Assembly: GCF_003590335.1 (NCBI RefSeq)
Contig: NZ_MIET01000030.1
Coordinates: forward strand, 124,001 to 188,000
Length of the DNA: 64,000 nt
Reading direction: 5' to 3'
From: Pseudoalteromonas sp. MSK9-3
GTDB taxonomy: Bacteria; Pseudomonadota; Gammaproteobacteria; Enterobacterales; Alteromonadaceae
The notes under the pieces are model-generated. The model was not told the DNA's origin. It searched no databases and saw only the letters and a program-made list of their open reading frames with translations. The position numbers were made by a program, and so were the translations under genes. Shown here piece by piece: positions 20,147-28,956 of this stretch. Position 1 is the stretch's first letter. Every line of letters begins with the position of its first letter.

Positions 20147-21061
20147 GTGCTACATTATACCGAAATGCATTTAAATCGCGCTTCTAGTGAGCGAAAAAGT
20201 AACGATTGGATCATTGCGCAAATGCGCGGTGATAGCCATTGGCTTTTGATAGATGACGACAAAAACTTGGTAGACACTGAGACATGCCAGCTCATTACGT
20301 TATCATTCAGTGAAGTCAAAGAGTTTCATTTAGATAATGCAGTATTTCTCGGACTTGATGGTCAGGAAAGTTATTTTGCGTTAGATATTAGTAAGAGTGC
20401 CAATAAAGATCATCTGACACTCCCTCACGGCGCACATTTTGTGGATATGCGCCAGGTCGGCCCGCAATTACCACCAACTATGGCGTCTGTTGGTGTGTTA
20501 GCTAAAGGGCTGTGCTATTGGCACAATACACATCAGTTTTGCGGCCGTTGTGGGACTAAAAATATAAGTGTTGAAGCTGGGCATGCCCGCAAATGCTTAA
20601 ACCCTGAGTGTCGACATATGACATTTCCTAGAACGGACCCTGCAGTCATAATGTTGGTAACACATATGTTCAGCGATGGTATAGAACGCTGTTTACTTGG
20701 TCGTCAAGCTCAATGGCCTGATGGGGTTTATTCGACGTTAGCTGGGTTTGTAGACCCTGCTGAGACGCTTGAACAAGCTGTTATTCGGGAAGTTAAAGAA
20801 GAAGCAAATATTGACGTTGCAGAAGTGAAATATTTGGCTTCTCAACCATGGCCGTTCCCAAGCTCTTTGATGCTGGGTTTTATTGCGAAAGCAACGACAA
20901 CCGATATTGCTGTTGAACAAGATGAACTTGATCATGCACAATGGTTTTCCCGTTCAGAATTAGACGCATTTTTAGAGTGGGGAGTGGATGCTCCAGGTTT
21001 TAAGTTAACACGTAAAGATTCAATATCTCGCTATCTTCTAGAACATTGGCGAGCATCTTAA
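20147..21061 (+). CDS. nudC: NADH pyrophosphatase / NAD-decapping Nudix enzyme
   Basis: 304-residue NudC. A Cys4 zinc ribbon (CGRCG then CLNPEC) precedes a Nudix domain with the box G-x5-E-x7-REVKEEAN (GFVDPAETLEQA then REVKEE). The SQPWPFPSS motif, specific for NADH pyrophosphatases, follows. It hydrolyses NAD(H) to NMN(H) and AMP and removes NAD caps from RNA. The N-terminal DUF4743-like domain is present. The start is GTG at 20147, chosen for the AGGGA site eight bases upstream. metC follows 10 bases after the stop, so the two are probably cotranscribed. Confidence 0.93.
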   Translation: MLHYTEMHLNRASSERKSNDWIIAQMRGDSHWLLIDDDKNLVDTETCQLITLSFSEVKEFHLDNAVFLGLDGQESYFALDISKSANKDHLTLPHGAHFVDMRQVGPQLPPTMASVGVLAKGLCYWHNTHQFCGRCGTKNISVEAGHARKCLNPECRHMTFPRTDPAVIMLVTHMFSDGIERCLLGRQAQWPDGVYSTLAGFVDPAETLEQAVIREVKEEANIDVAEVKYLASQPWPFPSSLMLGFIAKATTTDIAVEQDELDHAQWFSRSELDAFLEWGVDAPGFKLTRKDSISRYLLEHWRAS

Positions 21062-21071
21062 AGGTTAAAAT

Positions 21072-22241
21072 ATGAAGAAGAATACAAAATTGATCAGTTC
21101 TGGTCGAAAGAGCCAGTATACGCACGGGGTTGTAAATCCAGTCGTGCAAAGAGCCTCTACCGTGGTGTTTGATTCCGTTGCTGAATTACATGAGGCAGTT
21201 AAAGGGCGGGGTAACCGTACGTTGTTTTATGGGCGTAGAGGCACGCAAACACATTACGCGTTGCAAGATGCTGTTATGGAATTAGAGAATGCTGCAGGGT
21301 GTGCGTTATATCCATCAGGTGCCGCTGCCATTAGTCAATCTTTACTGTCGTTTTTAAAATCAGGCGATCACTTACTCATGGTGGATACTGCTTATGAGCC
21401 TACGCGGGACCTATGCGATAAGATTTTATTAGGGCTAGGGATCACGACGACCTATTATGACCCTATGATCGGAGCTGGAATTAAGGCTTTAATACAGCCT
21501 AATACTCGGGTGCTTTTTTTAGAGTCTCCTGGTTCCATAACTATGGAAGTACAAGATGTACCAAGTTTGGTTGCGGTTGCCAAGCAACATGATTTAATTA
21601 CGATGCTAGACAATACATACGGCAATGGCTGGCATTACAAACCGTTGGATCATGGTGTTGATATTAGCATTCAAGCAGCGACAAAATATATTGTGGGTCA
21701 TTCCGATGTCATGATGGGGGTTGCGGTTGCAAATGAAGCGCTGTGGCCAACATTAAGAGAGCATTCATATCTACTCGGTCAGTGCACATCAGCCGATGAT
21801 GCGTATTTGGCACTGCGTGGGTTACGTACTATGCCGGTAAGATTAGCACAACATGAAAAAGCTGCATTAAAGGTGGCGCATTGGTTGGAAACTCACCCGC
21901 TGGTGGATCATGTTCGTCATCCTGCATTGCCGAGTTGCCCAGGGCATGAGCATTTTATACGTGACTTTACGGGGAGTAATGGACTATTTTCTTTTGTTAT
22001 GAAGCAAGGTAATCAAAAAGCGATTAACGCATTTTTAGATGGCTTACAGCATTTTAAAATGGGTTTTTCTTGGGGCGGATATGAAAGTCTCGTCACTGCG
22101 AATAAGTCGATGGCGGCTCTGCGCACGACAACAGGGTGGCAGGATGGTCCAATAATTCGTTTGCATATTGGTTTAGAAGATGTAGAAGATTTGATTACTG
22201 ACTTGCAGCAAGCGCTAGAAATATATGAAAGTCATTGTTAA
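21072..22241 (+). CDS. metC: Cystathionine beta-lyase
   Basis: 389-residue PLP enzyme of the Cys/Met metabolism family, cleaving cystathionine to homocysteine, pyruvate and ammonia in methionine synthesis. The PLP lysine is K205 in AATKYIVGHSD. The substrate/phosphate region YPSGAAAI and D-N-T-Y-G-N-G (in place of the DNT[WF] motif) are present. The C-terminal FSWGGYESL is characteristic of MetC rather than MetB. Length matches E. coli MetC (395). It follows nudC closely and ends at a symmetrical hairpin shared with the convergent bcp. Confidence 0.92.
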   Translation: MKKNTKLISSGRKSQYTHGVVNPVVQRASTVVFDSVAELHEAVKGRGNRTLFYGRRGTQTHYALQDAVMELENAAGCALYPSGAAAISQSLLSFLKSGDHLLMVDTAYEPTRDLCDKILLGLGITTTYYDPMIGAGIKALIQPNTRVLFLESPGSITMEVQDVPSLVAVAKQHDLITMLDNTYGNGWHYKPLDHGVDISIQAATKYIVGHSDVMMGVAVANEALWPTLREHSYLLGQCTSADDAYLALRGLRTMPVRLAQHEKAALKVAHWLETHPLVDHVRHPALPSCPGHEHFIRDFTGSNGLFSFVMKQGNQKAINAFLDGLQHFKMGFSWGGYESLVTANKSMAALRTTTGWQDGPIIRLHIGLEDVEDLITDLQQALEIYESHC

Positions 22242-22265
22242 GTAATGAGATTATTAACCTAAAGG

Positions 22266-22295
22266 TAAGCATTCACGCTGAGTCGTGAATGCTTA
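22266..22295. terminator. Bidirectional hairpin between metC and bcp
   Basis: Perfect 12-base arms TAAGCATTCACG / CGTGAATGCTTA with loop CTGAGT between convergent genes. The T-tract is short on both sides. Confidence 0.6.
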
Positions 22296-22309
22296 TTACA
22301 CAGCATTTA

Positions 22310-22783
22310 TTAGCTATTGCTGCTTATGTAGTCAAGCACAACTTGGTGATGCTCTTTGGTCTTAAATTTATTGAAAACATGCTTTATGGTGCCGTCTTTA
22401 GCGACTAAAAAGCTTAGGCGGTGAATGCCATCATACTCTTTACCCATGAACTTTTTTAACCCCCAAACACCAAAAGCATCAGCAATGGCGTGGTCTTCAT
22501 CTGACAATAAGTCAAAGTTCAGTTCTTTTTTGGTTTCGAAGTTTTTGAGTTTCTTCACTGGATCTGGGCTTATACCCACAGCAACAGTATCTAGCTGAGC
22601 GAGTTGCTCTTTATGATCACGTAGCTGCTCAGCCTGTACCGTGCAACCAGGTGTCAGTGCCTTTGGGTAAAAGTAAACTAAAACTTGATGTTCGGCCAGC
22701 AAGGTTGCAAGCTCTACAACTTCGTCATTTTGGTTTTTTAAAGAAAATAAAGGGGCGTTACCGCCTGCAGTGAGTGTATTCAT
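22310..22783 (-). CDS. bcp: Thioredoxin-dependent peroxiredoxin Bcp/PrxQ
   Basis: 157-residue peroxiredoxin reducing H2O2 and organic peroxides. The peroxidatic C47 is in LTPGCTVQAEQ. The resolving cysteine that E. coli Bcp carries five residues later is replaced by E52, and no other cysteine is present, so this is a 1-Cys form that must be reduced by an external thiol. Length matches the family (156). The start lies 11 bases after gcvR, the usual gcvR-bcp operon of gammaproteobacteria. Confidence 0.94.
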   Translation of the reverse strand: MNTLTAGGNAPLFSLKNQNDEVVELATLLAEHQVLVYFYPKALTPGCTVQAEQLRDHKEQLAQLDTVAVGISPDPVKKLKNFETKKELNFDLLSDEDHAIADAFGVWGLKKFMGKEYDGIHRLSFLVAKDGTIKHVFNKFKTKEHHQVVLDYISSNS

Positions 22784-22794
22784 TAAAGTTTTCC

Positions 22795-23328
22795 TTAGCG
22801 AATGCGTCTTAATACATAGTCTACGTTGAGTACACCAGAAAGATCTTCGAATTTAATTTTAAATGCGTCTACGTCAACATCTGTTGGAATATTTATTTCA
22901 AGCTCACAGCGCATATGAGTTTTGTCTGCTTCTTCATATGTATCTGACTTTAATGAACAAATATTAATGCTTTGTTCTGCGAAGAAGCGTGTCATTTTAC
23001 TCAGAGTACCGGGCATATCAATACCATGGTACTCAAGTGTGTAGCCTGCACTGAAGTGACTATGTTGATGGGCGCTAGTGCGCTTCATCATGGTTAGTAA
23101 GCCAAGTTCCATACTCTTGACTGGGAGCGTATGCTCCACACGGCTAATAGCTGACATATCACCACTGAGCAGCATGATAAAGGTAAATTCATTACCTAAA
23201 ATAGCGATGCGGCTGTCTATGATATTACAGTGACAATCACTGACTAACTGGGTCAACTCACTGACAATACCTGAGCGATCTTCACCGATGGCTGTTAATA
23301 CCAGTTGTTGGTTTTCAAAAGCAGTCAT
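22795..23328 (-). CDS. gcvR: Glycine cleavage system transcriptional repressor GcvR
   Basis: 177 residues with two ACT domains (about 5-80 and 95-175). In E. coli GcvR binds GcvA and glycine and so controls the gcv operon; it has no DNA-binding domain itself. The N-terminal LVLTAIGEDRSGIVSELT and the second-domain YHGIDMPGTLSKMT are typical. It is the first gene of gcvR-bcp and divergent from bamC. In related genomes dapA usually stands in this neighbourhood, but here 346 bases without a gene separate gcvR from bamC. Confidence 0.92.
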   Translation of the reverse strand: MTAFENQQLVLTAIGEDRSGIVSELTQLVSDCHCNIIDSRIAILGNEFTFIMLLSGDMSAISRVEHTLPVKSMELGLLTMMKRTSAHQHSHFSAGYTLEYHGIDMPGTLSKMTRFFAEQSINICSLKSDTYEEADKTHMRCELEINIPTDVDVDAFKIKFEDLSGVLNVDYVLRRIR

Positions 23329-23674
23329 TCAAGGTGCCTAAATTTATGCCTATATCACTGAATGCCATAAGACAATGTAGTAATACGACGAATAATTGAT
23401 ATTTAACCAAAAATGGTACCATAGTTGGCGCATTAACACATGGTTGATTTTGTTATAAGCACTTTAAATATGCAATAAATGAACGGCTTTCTTGTGTTTA
23501 GTGGCTTGGGAAAGTACCATAGTGTCGTTTTTGCGTTTGTATGAGCTAAGTACTTCATTAATAATGAAACAGTTTAAATTAGGCGTAAATTTATATTTTA
23601 CAGTGAACCAAATCAGCATTCCTCACTCATAGTAATGAATTAAAAAATAACGGGTTTGCTAAGGAGAATAATCA
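23329..23674. other. Gene-free gcvR-bamC intergenic region
   Basis: 346 bases that must hold the divergent gcvR and bamC promoters. No open frame resembling dapA or a remnant of it was recognised. A ten-base direct repeat GTACCATAGT occurs at 23416 and 23514. No hairpin terminator was seen. Confidence 0.6.
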
Positions 23675-24736
23675 GTGCAGTATTGGATCCCAAAAGCGTT
23701 GACAGTTGGTGTGATTCTTGGTTTGTCTGGGTGTAGTGTATTTGTTAATGATGCGCACAATGAGCGAAATTACCGTGTCAATGACGCCGTTAAAACGCCG
23801 GCTCAATTAGAGCAACCATATCAAGATCCAACGTTTCAAATGGATGTAGCAACGTTTAATAATGACCCTGAAGCAAAAAGTTTTCGTCCACCTCAGCAAG
23901 TATTGACGCTAGCCGCAGGTAGTTGGGTTGAAGAGAATGAAACCATTGCGCGGGTTTATTTTGATAAAAATGATGGCATTGATGATCTGAATCAATTTAT
24001 CTGGCGTGCGGTGGATAGTGTCATGGCAAACCATAATACTGACATTTCGTTGGATGAACGTGAAAAGGGTAGTGTTAGTACAAATTGGTATTCTCTAATC
24101 AAACCCATTGAAGGGTGGTTTTGGGAAGATAATCAAACAGTTTCTGAACAACAAGTAAAGTTTGTTATTGAGCAAAAAGAACATCAGAGAACTGCGTCTT
24201 TAAAAGCCGAGTTAATTGACTATCGAAGTGACAAGCAGCCACTTAACCCATTGCTTCAGCAACAGCTAGAAGTAAGAGCGTTGAATGAAGTTGTTGCTGA
24301 GTTCGATTATTTGTACCGCTTATTACAAGTAGAAATGCGTAAGGAGCAGGGTGTCTTGTCTCTGGATATGGGTTTTGATGATAAAGGGTATAGTGCATTT
24401 GTTACTGAACAAGACCACGAAATCGTGATAGACCGATTTGCTAGCTTTTTAGAACGTGTTAACTTTACTATCATCAAAATTGACCGAGAGTCAGGTTTGA
24501 TATCAGTACGCTATGAGAAACCAGATGATAGTGTTTGGGACTCGATTTGGGGCGATGATGCCTTATTACTTCCTCTTAACAGTGGTGATTACACTATTAA
24601 CGTAGCTAAAACTAAAGAGGCGGCCACATCGCTGACTTGGCGTAACGCAGCGGGTGATGTGTTAGAACCTGAAGTAATGACACAGTTGCAACAAGCGTTA
24701 TTGGTTGTGCTGCGTGACAAAGGGCTAACTATTTAA
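23675..24736 (+). CDS. bamC: Outer membrane assembly lipoprotein BamC
   Basis: 353-residue BamC (NlpB), a lipoprotein of the BAM complex that inserts beta-barrel proteins. Signal peptide and lipobox LSGC (C20) are followed by an unstructured segment containing YRVNDAVKTPAQLEQP, corresponding to the BamD-binding lasso of E. coli BamC. Two helix-grip domains follow. GTG start with an AAGGAGA site nine bases upstream. Normally dapA-bamC are paired; dapA is not next to it here. A terminator follows. Confidence 0.9.
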   Translation: MQYWIPKALTVGVILGLSGCSVFVNDAHNERNYRVNDAVKTPAQLEQPYQDPTFQMDVATFNNDPEAKSFRPPQQVLTLAAGSWVEENETIARVYFDKNDGIDDLNQFIWRAVDSVMANHNTDISLDEREKGSVSTNWYSLIKPIEGWFWEDNQTVSEQQVKFVIEQKEHQRTASLKAELIDYRSDKQPLNPLLQQQLEVRALNEVVAEFDYLYRLLQVEMRKEQGVLSLDMGFDDKGYSAFVTEQDHEIVIDRFASFLERVNFTIIKIDRESGLISVRYEKPDDSVWDSIWGDDALLLPLNSGDYTINVAKTKEAATSLTWRNAAGDVLEPEVMTQLQQALLVVLRDKGLTI

Positions 24737-24755
24737 TCATTCTGTTTTAAAAAAA

Positions 24756-24787
24756 GAAAAGAGCTTAGGCTCTTTTCTTCGTTTTTG
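24756..24787 (+). terminator. Terminator of bamC
   Basis: Nine-base arms GAAAAGAGC / GCTCTTTTC around TTAG, followed by TTCGTTTTTG. Confidence 0.85.
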
Positions 24788-24800
24788 TAGGCAAAATATA

Positions 24801-26174
24801 ATGACAACACAATTAAGTGGCGATAAGTCTATAGACTTTCGCACATTATTCGCTTTTATTGTCCCATCGTTAATCGGTGTTTTTCTATTTATGACTCCGG
24901 TTGCGATTGGCGAGGCAATGACCATTCCGATTGCTGTGATGGCTAAATCTTTACAGACTTTTGTTGCTCCTTTTATCAGTGAGCTGATCCTTGGCATCAT
25001 TTGTTTAACCGGCATGATGAGTGCTGTTATTAAAGTGGTAAAACCTAATTGGTTACAAAGAGCACCATTAGTACAGCATCTCTTTGATGTGAGTTGGATA
25101 TGGTTAATAACGCGGTTGTTTGGTGCTGCGTTTATAATTATGACTTTCTTTAAAGTTGGTCCTGAGGTTATCTATTCAGAGCACACTGGTGCTTTGGTTT
25201 TAAATGATTTATTACCCGTACTGTTTTCTGTGTTTATTTTAGCGGGCTTATTACTCCCTTTATTATTGAACTTTGGGTTATTGGAGCTGGTTGGAACCCT
25301 ACTCACACGTGTTATGCGCCCTTTGTTTGGTGTACCGGGCCGCAGTGCTGTGAATTGTGTGGCATCATGGTTGGGTGATGGCAGTGTGGGTATATTGATG
25401 ACGGCACGTCAATATGAAGATAAGTATTATACCCAACGAGAAGCTGCTGTGATAGGCACAACCTTTTCGGCAGTATCAATTACATTCTGTCTTGTTGTTA
25501 TTGGCCAGGTCAAACTAGAGCATTTGTTTGCACCTTTTTATTTGACTGTTTGCTTAGCGGGTTTTGTTGCTGCGATCATTGTGCCGCGCTTGCCGCCGCT
25601 ACGGTTTAAAAAAGATATTTATATTGATGGGACGCCAGTTGATATCGATGCTGAGTCAGTACCAGAAGGAAAGACACTATTTACCCACGCACTCGACGTT
25701 GCTTTAACGAAAGCGAAAAAAGCGCCAGGTGTCAAAGGTACTTTACAAGAAGGTGTTACGAATGCGCTTGATATGGTTTTTGCTGTTTTACCTGTGGTGA
25801 TGGCGGTGGGGACATTTGCACTGATAGTGGCTGAACATACCAGTATATTCCAAATTTTAGGTACTCCATTTGTACCTTATTTAGAGCTGTTACAGGTGCC
25901 CGAAGCCGCGCAGGCTGCGCAAACAATTGTGGTTGGTTTTGCCGATATGTTTATACCTTCGATATTGGCTGCCAGCAGTATTGATAGTGACGTCACTCGC
26001 TTTATTGTTGCGGCAATGAGTGTGACTCAATTGATTTATATGTCAGAGGTAGGTGCTTTGTTACTTGGCAGTAAAATACCAGTGAATCTATTCGAGCTAT
26101 TTGCTATTTTTGTGCTAAGAACGTTAGTGACTTTGCCTGTGATCGCATTGATGGCACATTGGTTGGTTGGGTAG
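24801..26174 (+). CDS. YjiH family membrane protein with nucleoside-recognition (Gate) domains
   Basis: 457 residues with about ten to eleven membrane helices. The pattern GVPGRSAVNCVASWLGDGSVG followed later by ADMFIPSILA is that of YjiH-family proteins carrying the Gate/nucleoside-recognition fold. Substrate and function of this family are unknown; a transport role is likely from topology. It starts 13 bases after the bamC terminator, with TAGGCAA upstream of the ATG, and ends before a shared terminator hairpin at 26211. Confidence 0.8.
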   Translation: MTTQLSGDKSIDFRTLFAFIVPSLIGVFLFMTPVAIGEAMTIPIAVMAKSLQTFVAPFISELILGIICLTGMMSAVIKVVKPNWLQRAPLVQHLFDVSWIWLITRLFGAAFIIMTFFKVGPEVIYSEHTGALVLNDLLPVLFSVFILAGLLLPLLLNFGLLELVGTLLTRVMRPLFGVPGRSAVNCVASWLGDGSVGILMTARQYEDKYYTQREAAVIGTTFSAVSITFCLVVIGQVKLEHLFAPFYLTVCLAGFVAAIIVPRLPPLRFKKDIYIDGTPVDIDAESVPEGKTLFTHALDVALTKAKKAPGVKGTLQEGVTNALDMVFAVLPVVMAVGTFALIVAEHTSIFQILGTPFVPYLELLQVPEAAQAAQTIVVGFADMFIPSILAASSIDSDVTRFIVAAMSVTQLIYMSEVGALLLGSKIPVNLFELFAIFVLRTLVTLPVIALMAHWLVG

Positions 26175-26210
26175 CCAGCAAAGAACCGGCATAAGCTAGA
26201 CGGCAGAAGA

Positions 26211-26238
26211 AAGGCGCTTAATCAGTGCCTTTTTTTTT
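26211..26238 (+). terminator. Terminator of the YjiH gene
   Basis: Arms AAGGCGC / GTGCCTT (one G-U pair) around TTAATCA, then seven T. The loop contains the stop codon of the small gene on the other strand. Confidence 0.8.
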
Positions 26239-26379
26239 GTCATCACTTTGCAATTGTTTGTCTAACTTCTTTTTGACTTCAAACTTAGTAGCATATTTCA
26301 ATAATGCGATATTGCTCCAAATAATACCGAGCACGCCAGCGATAATTAAGATGACTTGCCAAGTTTCTAACTGCTGCAT
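26218..26379 (-). CDS. Small DUF2897-like membrane protein (53 residues)
   Basis: A short gene: one membrane helix (about 8-28, with WSNIALLKYATK after it) and a charged, lysine-rich tail. The combination of a single N-terminal helix, SNIALLKYA and a basic tail resembles the small DUF2897 proteins of Alteromonadales; that family name is from memory. Support for a real gene: an AGGAGAACC ribosome-binding site directly before the ATG at 26379, good codon use and a membrane helix with the usual positive-inside tail. It is convergent with the YjiH gene and its last codons lie inside that gene's terminator. The rest of the 408-base gap before the ankyrin gene, 26380-26582, shows nothing else. Confidence 0.72.
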   Translation of the reverse strand: MQQLETWQVILIIAGVLGIIWSNIALLKYATKFEVKKKLDKQLQSDDKKKGTD

Positions 26380-26582
26380 AGGGTTCTCCTAATTATAGAT
26401 GTCCTTTATTGTACTGTGCTTTATGTAAAAAGCGAGTGCCCAATGCGCTGCCAGCTAACGATGAATTAAATCAATGTAAAATTATGCTTTTTTACAAAGC
26501 AATTTTGACGTTAACTTGATACTATTCACCTCTCAGTCAGGCCTGTCAATTTAGGCTAGCATATTTATAATTTTGGGACAGG

Positions 26583-27926
26583 GTGAGTAGTCAACTGATG
26601 GAACATGTATTAATCTGGCCGGCACAATATCCGTTGCTATTGCGTGGATTAGCTGAACAAAATGGTGCTTTTATCCTTGATGCGCTTGAATCATGGCCGG
26701 TTTGTGGTACGTCAACCGATGAGCAAGGCGTTGAAAGTACTATTTTACCCCCTGCATTTTATTTACTTTGGCTAAAACCGTTAGAACCATTTGAATCGTG
26801 TTACTTTCAGCACATCGATGAATATGACGAACAGCAGCAAATATATACACAACAACTTTTTGAACACCTTGACTCGACGGATATGGCTCGACAATCTCTG
26901 ACGATAACGTTGTTAGAGAGATTGAAAGACTATAGTGACCTGCAGTTACAGATAGATAGCGTATCTGCTCCTTCATTTTATGAGTTATTAACTCATAGGC
27001 GTTATTTTCAAACCATGACGTGGGCGTTATCTCAAGGCGTAAAGCTTACTGCCGTTGACCTTTGTGATGCTTGGAATAATGAAGACTTACGTAGTGGGAT
27101 CATTGATGTATTACCTGGGTGCGTTGCTAATATTGCAGAAACAATTCAGCTAGCCACTGAGCACTTGCTTAAAGGGGAAGAGTATTACTCTTTACTGCGT
27201 GAGCTATGTGATGAGAGTGAGTTGAGTAGTTTACTTGAACAAGCATTACTTGCCCATGTTGTAGACCCTCACGCGAAACAATCAACCTTGATAGCTTTTA
27301 TTAGCCAAGGGGCAAAAGGGCATGCAAAAGATGACGTCGGCTGTTCTGCTTTTATGTGGGCAATTGAAAAAGGGTTTGTTAATGTTGTTGAACAACTATT
27401 GCCTTATCAAGATATCACTTGTATCGATGATATGGGGGAAACCTGTTTACATTATGCCGTGAAGTCGAACTTACCGAGTATGGTTACAGTGATACTTAAT
27501 GCTGGGTGTGATCCTCATCAACGCGATGTTCATGATCAGACAGCTTACAGACTCTCAATGCAAAATGGCGCATTAGCAGCGCGAAAAGTACTTGAAGAAC
27601 ATGGGATCATTGAATTATCGGAAGATGCGCAGTATAACAAAATTAGACAGGTTCATGGTTTGTATGCCTTAGTGACATTACTGTTACCCCTACAGCTTTT
27701 CTTTTTCTTCCATGATAGCTTAAATGCAAAGCAAGAGTTTGTGTGGGGTGCTGCATTACTTGGGGTGAGTATTTTTGCGATTGCACGTGGTGTGCGAAGA
27801 GGGCCGTTGTATCCTTCAAAGCCACACCCTTGGTCCCTCAAAGGCTTAAGTGCGTTAAGTTGGTTAAGTATTAGCTTACAGAGTATGTTTTCGTTGTTAG
27901 TGCTTATCACTTTGCTAGGTGTCTAA
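26583..27926 (+). CDS. Ankyrin-repeat membrane protein of unknown function
   Basis: 447 residues. The N-terminal two thirds are soluble and acidic. About residues 230-345 contain ankyrin-type repeats: SAFMWAIEKGFVNVVEQLL, then GETCLHYAVKSNLPSMVTVIL, then DQTAYRLSMQNGALAARKVL. The C-terminus (from about 355) carries three hydrophobic helices, so the repeats are probably tethered to the inner membrane. The start is GTG 26583 after GGGACAG; ATG 26598 is an alternative. No enzyme motif was seen. It is a single gene between two hairpins, and its partners cannot be deduced. Confidence 0.78.
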   Translation: MSSQLMEHVLIWPAQYPLLLRGLAEQNGAFILDALESWPVCGTSTDEQGVESTILPPAFYLLWLKPLEPFESCYFQHIDEYDEQQQIYTQQLFEHLDSTDMARQSLTITLLERLKDYSDLQLQIDSVSAPSFYELLTHRRYFQTMTWALSQGVKLTAVDLCDAWNNEDLRSGIIDVLPGCVANIAETIQLATEHLLKGEEYYSLLRELCDESELSSLLEQALLAHVVDPHAKQSTLIAFISQGAKGHAKDDVGCSAFMWAIEKGFVNVVEQLLPYQDITCIDDMGETCLHYAVKSNLPSMVTVILNAGCDPHQRDVHDQTAYRLSMQNGALAARKVLEEHGIIELSEDAQYNKIRQVHGLYALVTLLLPLQLFFFFHDSLNAKQEFVWGAALLGVSIFAIARGVRRGPLYPSKPHPWSLKGLSALSWLSISLQSMFSLLVLITLLGV

Positions 27927-27960
27927 CTATAAGACACCTAGCATTAGGCTTTTTAGCCTA
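27914..27960. terminator. Double hairpin between convergent ankyrin and DUF2069 genes
   Basis: First stem: 11-base arms GCTAGGTGTCT / AGACACCTAGC, with the ankyrin stop codon in its loop. Second stem: TAGGCT-TTTT-AGCCTA at 27945-27960. They probably end transcription from both sides. Confidence 0.6.
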
Positions 27961-27970
27961 TCCACAGCGG

Positions 27971-28408
27971 CTAATCTTTCGTTGATTGATGTGCCGCTTT
28001 CTCGTCAGCTAAGTCTTCTTTTAACTTTCGTATTTTGAGCCCAAGCTCTTGACCCCTATGCCTAGCATAGTAGGTGCAACCAATAAACATGCTTGTTGCG
28101 AAGGCTAATTCTAATAGTGCCCAAATGAGCTGTTCTGGGGCAATCCAAATCATTGTCAGACTATGGATGAAATAAATCATCACAATAAAATTTGCCCAAG
28201 CATATGTATAGGGTTTGTCTTGAATAATCCCTTTAAGTGGTAGTAATAAAGGTAATATGTAAAAAGTAAATATAAAGCCATTACTATATTGCTCTGTAGG
28301 GCTTATTAAAAACATCCAAGTAGGCATTAAAATGAGTAAGCCAACGTAACCTATTAATGCCATTCGTTGGTATTTTTGCGTGATTTTACTTTTGGTAATG
28401 TGTGTCAT
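27971..28408 (-). CDS. DUF2069 family membrane protein
   Basis: 145 residues with four membrane helices and a charged C-terminal helix (IRKLKEDLADEKAAHQ). The small four-helix protein with PLLLPLKGI and the YTYAWANFIVMIYF segment is that of the DUF2069 family, which commonly follows wrbA in gammaproteobacteria. Function unknown. It overlaps wrbA by four bases (ATGA), so the two are translationally coupled. It is the last gene of the bepA-arsC-wrbA run. Confidence 0.87.
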   Translation of the reverse strand: MTHITKSKITQKYQRMALIGYVGLLILMPTWMFLISPTEQYSNGFIFTFYILPLLLPLKGIIQDKPYTYAWANFIVMIYFIHSLTMIWIAPEQLIWALLELAFATSMFIGCTYYARHRGQELGLKIRKLKEDLADEKAAHQSTKD

Positions 28409-28956
28409 TTAAGTTTACTTGCAATGGTAAATAATCGTTTTCCGACGGACTGGCATATTTTAACTTCCGTGTTTGATAACTTTGAGGTGTTATCAGCCCC
28501 AGCAACATGTGAGGCACCATATGGGCTGCCACCGGTTGTAGTGTCGATGAGTTCTGGTACATCATAGGGTACACCTAATAACATCATACCGTGGTGCAAA
28601 AGCGGCAAAGATAGATTAAGCAAAGTTGCTTCGTTGCCACCGTGCATGCTGCTAGAAGATGAAAATACGCAGGCAGGCTTATCGATAAGCTGGCCTTTTA
28701 GCCAGAGGTCACTGGTTGTTTCCCAGAAAACTTTTGCCTGTGCGGCCATCATTCCAAAGCGGGTTGGTGTGCCAAAAGCCAACGCGTCACACTCAACTAA
28801 ATCTTGTTTTGTGATGATGATGTCGTGAGGTTGCTTTTTCTCAAATGTTCTGAGTTTTACAGTGGCACCTAAGTTATCAAGGGTATCACTTATTTCATGA
28901 GCCATATTGGCGACAGAGCCATGGCTTGAATGGTATAACACCACGATGTTTATCAT
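28405..28956 (-). CDS. wrbA: NAD(P)H:quinone oxidoreductase WrbA
   Basis: 183-residue flavodoxin-fold quinone reductase. The FMN phosphate loop YHSSHGSVANMA is near the N-terminus, followed by GTPTRFGMMAAQ and SSSSMHGGNEAT. The last segment, with G(G/A)SPYGASHVAG, is the WrbA signature for NAD(P)H:quinone activity. Slightly shorter than E. coli WrbA (198). The start overlaps the arsC stop by one base and the end overlaps DUF2069 by four. Probably gives two-electron quinone reduction under oxidative stress. Confidence 0.93.
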   Translation of the reverse strand: MINIVVLYHSSHGSVANMAHEISDTLDNLGATVKLRTFEKKQPHDIIITKQDLVECDALAFGTPTRFGMMAAQAKVFWETTSDLWLKGQLIDKPACVFSSSSSMHGGNEATLLNLSLPLLHHGMMLLGVPYDVPELIDTTTGGSPYGASHVAGADNTSKLSNTEVKICQSVGKRLFTIASKLK

